Below, piece by piece: positions 4,316 through 7,657 of a DNA stretch of 7,657 nt; position 1 is the first letter of the stretch, and the number at the start of each line of letters is the position of its first letter. The translations under genes were made by a program, and so were the position numbers. The notes under the pieces are model-generated. The model was given only the letters and a program-made list of their open reading frames with translations, made no database searches and was not told the origin of the DNA. Source of the stretch: CAYNRQ01 sp964399875. GTDB lineage: Archaea; Aenigmatarchaeota; Aenigmatarchaeia; QMZP01. The DNA lies in contig CAYNRQ010000054.1 in NCBI GenBank assembly GCA_964399875.1, positions 1 through 7,657 on the forward strand. The letters run 5' to 3'.

Positions 4316-4888
4316 ATGCCGCCAGCGGTTGTAAAAACAATAAAGGATGGGATTTTCTGGCAATATGCTAAACTAATTTCTAAGTCTGCAGGATTTGGTA
4401 TAAATCAAAGAGCATTTCAGATGAACCGTTTTATTGCCTTGAGAGATGGCAAGATAAAATGGTCGAGTGCTATCAGAGAATGGGTTAAGGAACATGAGAA
4501 ACCAAATGAGTGTATTTACTGTGGCTCAAAAGAAAATTTGACGGTTGAGCATATTTTGCCCAGGTCTTGTGGCGGACCAGACATTTCTGATAATGCAATA
4601 AAAGTTTGTAAGAAGTGCAATTCATCCAAGGGTGGTAAAAGGCTCTATGAATGGATTGGACTGAAAAACAAAGACAAAGCGCCAAGAATTGCAGAAGGTA
4701 AATATCTCAAGCTTCTATATAAATTGCATGATAAGCGAGGAACCCTCGAAGTAGACAAAGACGAGCTAACTGTTAACTTGTACCCTTTATGTAATATGAC
4801 ACCAATCTGTGAAAGAGATAAATGTGAAGGCAAATTAACTGTCTACTCTCTTGAAGGAATTTTCCGAGAAAACAACAACATTAACTAG
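4316..4888 (+). CDS. HNH endonuclease-like protein with two Cys clusters
   Basis: Residues 66-105 of this 190-residue protein match a zinc-bound HNH nuclease. CIYC (66-69) and CKKC (98-101) would hold the structural zinc. EHILPRS (78-84) carries the catalytic His79, Asn93 sits in SDNAIKVC, and N102-K105 completes the fold. The N-terminal 60 residues (VVKTIKDGIFWQYAKLISKSAG...) are of a type seen ahead of HNH domains in archaeal proteins. A C-terminal segment with C159, C165 and C170 may hold a second metal. It probably nicks or cuts DNA; whether it is a homing, defence or repair enzyme is not shown. Its position 72 bp downstream of a tRNA bearing insertions is suggestive, but it lies outside them. 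It converges with the PHP gene, leaving a 37-bp gap. Confidence 0.8.
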   Translation: MPPAVVKTIKDGIFWQYAKLISKSAGFGINQRAFQMNRFIALRDGKIKWSSAIREWVKEHEKPNECIYCGSKENLTVEHILPRSCGGPDISDNAIKVCKKCNSSKGGKRLYEWIGLKNKDKAPRIAEGKYLKLLYKLHDKRGTLEVDKDELTVNLYPLCNMTPICERDKCEGKLTVYSLEGIFRENNNIN

Positions 4889-4925
4889 CAGGTTCTAATG
4901 CTGGTTCAATATCTTGCACAGCATT

Positions 4926-5750
4926 CTAACAATAAGTAAACACCTTAAACCCGCTGTATAGCATGGTGAAGCTTATGCCTATTCTTGCCAGCACATTCCA
5001 GGCATTACTGGATGAAAGAACAAACTTGCGGATAAGTTTTTTGGAGAACCATGCCTTTGGGGGAGAATAGTTGTTATTTATGTACATGAAAACATTCTCA
5101 TAGGAAAGGATGAACCTGTACCTTATCCAATCAAGCATGGTTTTTAGGGGTACATATTTTTTCTCTATTCTCACATTACCTCTTTTTATCTCCCTTAAGG
5201 CAGAATCCATGTCATGGGCATGTATAATATTATTTGCTGTGCCTATCATCTCCAGGCTGTGCGCATCAGAGCCCACAACCATCACCTTGCCCAGTTTCCT
5301 TGCCATCCTTTCAGCGAACATGTTTGGTATCTTATCCAGGCTGAGCGCATTAAAAACCTCTACTGCATCTGCCTTTTTCATATCATGCTTTACCCCCATT
5401 CCCCTTGTGTCAAACGGATGAACAGCAATAGCAAGACCTTCCTGTTCATGTATCTTTTCAATGGTTTCTTCTAGAGTTAGATTATTCTTTACCTTCTCAG
5501 ATATGCCAAGGGCAACAAGATGCCCGTTTTTTGTATTTACTTCCATGCCTGGGATAAAGATTATATCCTGCTTTTCAGCTTCTTTTTTGGCCTCTTTCCA
5601 GGCCCTCGTATTCCCATGGTCTGTTATTGCTATTCCAGAAAGGCCTGTGTTTTTGGCCCTTTGGATTACTTCTGCTGGTGAAGGCAACCCTTCTGAGGGG
5701 ATCTTTGTACCCCTGGAATAGCGTGTGTGGCAGTGGAGTTCGAACTTCAT
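4926..5750 (-). CDS. PHP-domain metal-dependent phosphoesterase
   Basis: This 274-residue protein has the full set of PHP metal ligands: HCH at 6-8, DH at 44-45 in AITDHGN, E70 in PGMEVN, H77 in NGHLVA, H111 in AVHPF, and D162/H164 in GSDAHS. Such proteins hydrolyse phosphoesters with a bi- or trinuclear metal site; relatives include the nucleoside 3',5'-bisphosphate and oligonucleotide phosphatases and histidinol phosphatase. The substrate here is unknown. The last 80 residues (about 195-274) lie outside the usual domain and contain aromatic and hydrophobic patches (MLDWIRYRFILSYENVFMYI) that could contact membrane. ATG at 5750 is chosen because AGGTG lies 6 nt upstream; a GTG at 5759 would add three residues and bury that site. 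A TATA-like AAATATTT sits at 5782-5790. Confidence 0.9.
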   Translation of the reverse strand: MKFELHCHTRYSRGTKIPSEGLPSPAEVIQRAKNTGLSGIAITDHGNTRAWKEAKKEAEKQDIIFIPGMEVNTKNGHLVALGISEKVKNNLTLEETIEKIHEQEGLAIAVHPFDTRGMGVKHDMKKADAVEVFNALSLDKIPNMFAERMARKLGKVMVVGSDAHSLEMIGTANNIIHAHDMDSALREIKRGNVRIEKKYVPLKTMLDWIRYRFILSYENVFMYINNNYSPPKAWFSKKLIRKFVLSSSNAWNVLARIGISFTMLYSGFKVFTYC

Positions 5751-5781
5751 ATCAAGCACCTGTAATCAATATTATTCAGTA

Positions 5782-5791
5782 AAATATTTAA
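5782..5791 (-). promoter_or_regulatory. TATA-like box for the PHP gene
   Basis: Read on the minus strand, TTAAATATTT would set a transcript start near 5760, ten bases before the ATG at 5750 and just including its AGGTG ribosome site. A second candidate, TATTTAAATCC, touches the edge of repeat copy B at 5815-5823. Confidence 0.4.
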
Positions 5792-5823
5792 GCTCTGCCA
5801 GACCACATCCTTGGATTTAAATA

Positions 5824-5994
5824 AGAATTCCACCGGTCTCTGACCGGTGGTTCCAAACAAGGGAATCGCTAACAGTCACCAGTCACTATGCGGAATTACT
5901 CTCAAACAATTAACCAGGAGCTCCGCATCCCACCAGTCTTATTAACCAATTGTGTGTGACCGGTGGTAAGGAGCTAATCAATTAACCGTTTGAG
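5824..5994 (-). mobile_element. Repeat element copy B (171 bp), truncating a membrane pseudogene
   Basis: It shares both ends with copy A: AGAAT(T)CCACCGG on the left and AACCGTTTGAG on the right, plus strand. Read on the minus strand, stem 1 pairs 5982-5994 with 5901-5913 (13 bp, two G-U). A pseudoknot-like helix pairs 5956-5965 with 5877-5886 (10 bp, one G-U). The end hairpin pairs 5830-5838 with 5842-5850 (9 bp, perfect). Relative to copy A there is about 34 bp of extra sequence around 5914-5947, which offers a competing partner (CCACCAGTC, 5930-5938) for the pseudoknot strand and a GGAGCTCC palindrome. There is no ORF. It is probably a non-autonomous IS200/IS605-like element, like copy A. 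Confidence 0.75.
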
Positions 5995-6736
5995 AAACAG
6001 CCCTGTAAAAAGAAAGGTATACAATAAACAACAGCACCCATCCCAGTAAAATAACAACAGGCACCCCGGCTATTCTAATGTCTATAAAAGGCAGATTAAT
6101 ATATCCCCAAACAGGCCTTAGTCTATTCAGGTATTCCCATATAAACCCAGTAATAATAGCCCCCACAATCAGTGCAATAATAGGGTCCCAATAACCCCTG
6201 AAATCCTTAAGAAGGCTCTTTTCATGCCGCCTTTTATACTCCACATACTCTGATACAAGTCATGTCCCAAGCAGGGCAAATACAAAAAAGAAGCCTACTT
6301 AAAACAGGGTCCCGTGCACTGAGAAATGGGTACATTAACAGGGTATTAACAGAAGCACTACACAAACAAACACAAGTATTTGGAATATCCTTGTTTCCCT
6401 TCTAATGCTAATTACCTTTTTACCGAATCTTCCAAACCCCCTTTTATAACACCCAAAGCCACTCTGTAACTATAATTCATCAGAATCGGCACACCATAGC
6501 CAAATGCAACACCCTTTGCACACATCAGTATCTGCATCCAGAGAGGCTTGCCAATATAAAGCCAGAAATTAGAAATAATGTCAAAAAATCAAACACAGCT
6601 CCAATAAGATACCTATAAGAACTATGTAAAAGAAAAGCCTATTTTTTTATCTTACGAAGAGCAGAAGTACCACTGAGTTTGAAGTCAACAGCATCAAAAG
6701 CAGCCATAAACCTGCCACAAACGGTTTTACAAACAT
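5978..6736 (-). pseudogene. Decayed multi-pass membrane protein gene
   Basis: A once-continuous gene can be followed on the minus strand from ATG 6736. MFVKPFVAGLWLLLMLL runs to a stop after FVR. Another frame then gives YRYLIGAVFDFLTLF. A 59-codon piece (6588-6412) reads NFWLYIGKPLWMQ...VPILMNYSYRVALG. Next comes ISIRRETRIFQILVFVCVVLLL, then FFFVFALLGT with a TGA at 6260-6262. Finally a clean 88-codon piece, openable by a GTG at 6244, contains WDPIIALIVGAIITGF and IDIRIAGVPVVILLGWVLLF. At least four frame changes and two in-frame stops are needed, so it is not functional as a whole. Copy B cuts off the C-terminus, so the last five codons and stop are element sequence. The original length would be near 270 residues with about six to eight membrane helices. 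I do not recognise the family. Confidence 0.7.
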
Positions 6737-6810
6737 GTTATGGGGATTGCTTTAAAAATATTAAGCAAAAAGATATAATAATAAATGTTAACCAATTAAT
6801 CCATAAACAT

Positions 6811-6820
6811 AATATATTTT
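6811..6820 (+). promoter_or_regulatory. TATA-like box for the prenyltransferase gene
   Basis: AATATATTTT lies about 35 nt before the ATG at 6851, which would leave a short leader of roughly 10 nt. The bases before the ATG (TGGGATCAAT) hold only a weak ribosome-site match. The rest of 6737-6850 is A/T-rich and carries no gene that I can see. Confidence 0.4.
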
Positions 6821-6850
6821 ATTACAGGATAAAATTATAATGGGATCAAT

Positions 6851-7567
6851 ATGAAATACAGGGCAATTAAAAGCCTGGCGATAATCCCTGACGGGAACCG
6901 TCGCTGTGCAATGAGGCTATTGAAAAAGCCATGGAAGGGCCACGAATGGGGAGTCGGGAAGATAAAGAAGGTTTTTGAATGGTGCAAGGAATTCAATATA
7001 AAGACAACAACATTTTATGTTCTGTCCCTTGAAAACTTTAAGAAAAGGCCCAAGTACGAACTTGATTTCCTTTACACTCTTGCAAGAAAGGAACTAAGGG
7101 ATGTTGTAGGGAATAAGGATAATTTTGTGCATAAAAACAAGATAAGGATGCGCTTTTTTGGGAGGCTGGAACTTTTACCAACAGATCTGCAGGAGCTTAT
7201 TGAAAAAACAGCATCAGCCACCAGGGATTACCATAGGTTCACTATGAATCTGGCCATAGCCTATGGAGGAAGGCAAGAGATTATTGACGCATTCAGAAAT
7301 CTCGGGGTTAAAATCAGGACAGGAAAACTAAAACCAGAGGATATAAATGAGTCTGTTTTGAGGCACAGCCTTTACACCAATGGAACACCAGACCCTGATC
7401 TTATAATAAGAACAGGCGGAGAAGAGAGGCTGTCCAACTTCTTGCTTTTTCAATCCGCTTATTCTGAGCTCGCTTTTGTGAAATCCTACTGGCCTGATTT
7501 CAGCAAAAAAGAGTTTGTTTCTGTTATTAGGGATTTCACGAGAAGAGAAAGAAGGTTCGGTAAATAG
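6851..7567 (+). CDS. uppS: cis-Prenyltransferase (undecaprenyl/polyprenyl diphosphate synthase family)
   Basis: This soluble or membrane-associated enzyme adds isopentenyl diphosphate units in cis to an allylic primer; in archaea the products are the long polyprenyl carriers used for glycan transfer. All family blocks are present over 238 residues, a normal length. IIPDGNRR (11-18) carries the catalytic Asp14. GHEWG (30-34) and VLSLENFKKRP (57-67) contain the Ser-x-Glu-Asn of the substrate site. RFFGRLELLP lies at 101-110 and NLAIAYGGRQEI at 133-144. RTGGEERLSNFLLFQSAYSE (187-206) binds the diphosphates, and the C-terminal RERRFGK closes the active site. A KK-W-K-GH stretch replaces the usual GNGRWAKKRG-type loop. 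Product length cannot be read from the sequence. It is transcribed away from the membrane pseudogene and is followed by T-rich sequence. Confidence 0.92.
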   Translation: MKYRAIKSLAIIPDGNRRCAMRLLKKPWKGHEWGVGKIKKVFEWCKEFNIKTTTFYVLSLENFKKRPKYELDFLYTLARKELRDVVGNKDNFVHKNKIRMRFFGRLELLPTDLQELIEKTASATRDYHRFTMNLAIAYGGRQEIIDAFRNLGVKIRTGKLKPEDINESVLRHSLYTNGTPDPDLIIRTGGEERLSNFLLFQSAYSELAFVKSYWPDFSKKEFVSVIRDFTRRERRFGK

Positions 7568-7568
7568 G

Positions 7569-7588
7569 TTTAATTTGCTTTTATATCA
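7569..7588 (+). terminator. T-rich transcript end after uppS
   Basis: GTTTAATTTGCTTTTATATC follows the uppS stop at once. It contains T runs of 3 and 4 with no hairpin, as is typical of archaeal transcript ends. Confidence 0.4.
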
Positions 7589-7596
7589 CCAAAAAC

Positions 7597-7657
7597 CCCG
7601 CTTTAGAAACTAGTCGCACAGGGCGGGAACCCCAGCGGCCTTTAGGCCGCGGATGAA
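7597..7657 (+). mobile_element. IS200/IS605-type right-end (omega-RNA-like) relic at window edge
   Basis: Two consecutive hairpins are seen: CCCGC (7597-7601) with GCGGG (7623-7627), then GCGGCC-TTTA-GGCCGC (7635-7650), closing with GGATGAA. The order GTCGCACAGGGCGGGAACC, hairpin, GGATGAA resembles the right ends of tnpB-bearing IS200/IS605 elements, where the omega RNA ends. It also parallels the GGAACC-hairpin-GGTGGAATTC end of copies A and B. No tnpB precedes it on this strand, since uppS ends 30 bp upstream. It is therefore either a relic or a solo end; what follows is outside the window. The resemblance is from memory of the family, not from a search. Confidence 0.45.

Noticed and set aside
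5110..5721. Three plus-strand open frames within the PHP gene
   Set aside because: They are shadows of a minus-strand gene with all PHP metal motifs.

Overview
The window looks archaeal. It encodes an eukaryote/archaea-type ribosomal protein S6e, a histone-fold protein, an archaeal-type cis-prenyltransferase and a membrane-embedded site-2 protease. Several genes have TATA-like boxes (TTTAAATA, TTTATAAA) about 26 nt before a plausible start, which fits leaderless or short-leader archaeal transcripts. Small genes, KE-rich tails and a 6-TM half-size transporter would suit a DPANN-type archaeon, but the phylum is an inference.

Layout. 1-50 is the end of a repeat element (copy C). 127-540 holds two small Cys-rich zinc-ribbon-like genes (+). 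541-1131 is rps6e (-), abutting the second of them. 1132-1286 is a divergent promoter region. At 1287 an MFS-type gene (+) starts; it is split after seven codons by a 137-bp copy of the repeat element (copy A, 1308-1444) and resumes to 1984. 1977-3278 is an M50 protease (-) that overlaps it convergently. 3297-3488 is a promoter and leader with a duplicated Shine-Dalgarno segment, serving the histone/coiled-coil gene at 3489-3953 (+). 4030-4243 is a tRNA-Leu gene carrying two large insertions, followed by an HNH endonuclease (4316-4888, +). 4926-5750 is a PHP-domain phosphoesterase (-). 5824-5994 is repeat copy B, which truncates a decayed multi-pass membrane protein pseudogene (up to 6736, -). 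6851-7567 is uppS-like (+). The last ~60 bases hold two hairpins resembling the right end of an IS200/IS605-type element.

The three most interesting things are: (1) the A/B/C repeat family, whose minus strand folds into helices conserved by covariation and G-U wobbles, including a 10-bp pseudoknot-like helix, and whose insertion into the MFS gene can be undone exactly with no target duplication; (2) the tRNA-Leu with a 94-nt D-loop insertion and a 36-nt variable-arm insertion, an apparent AAG anticodon, and an HNH gene 72 bp downstream; (3) a histone fold flanked by a 40-residue acidic tail and a C-terminal coiled coil.

The genes do not form one pathway. Housekeeping genes (S6e, histone, tRNA, UppS) alternate with membrane and mobile-element material, and most neighbours are convergent or divergent, so operons are short.
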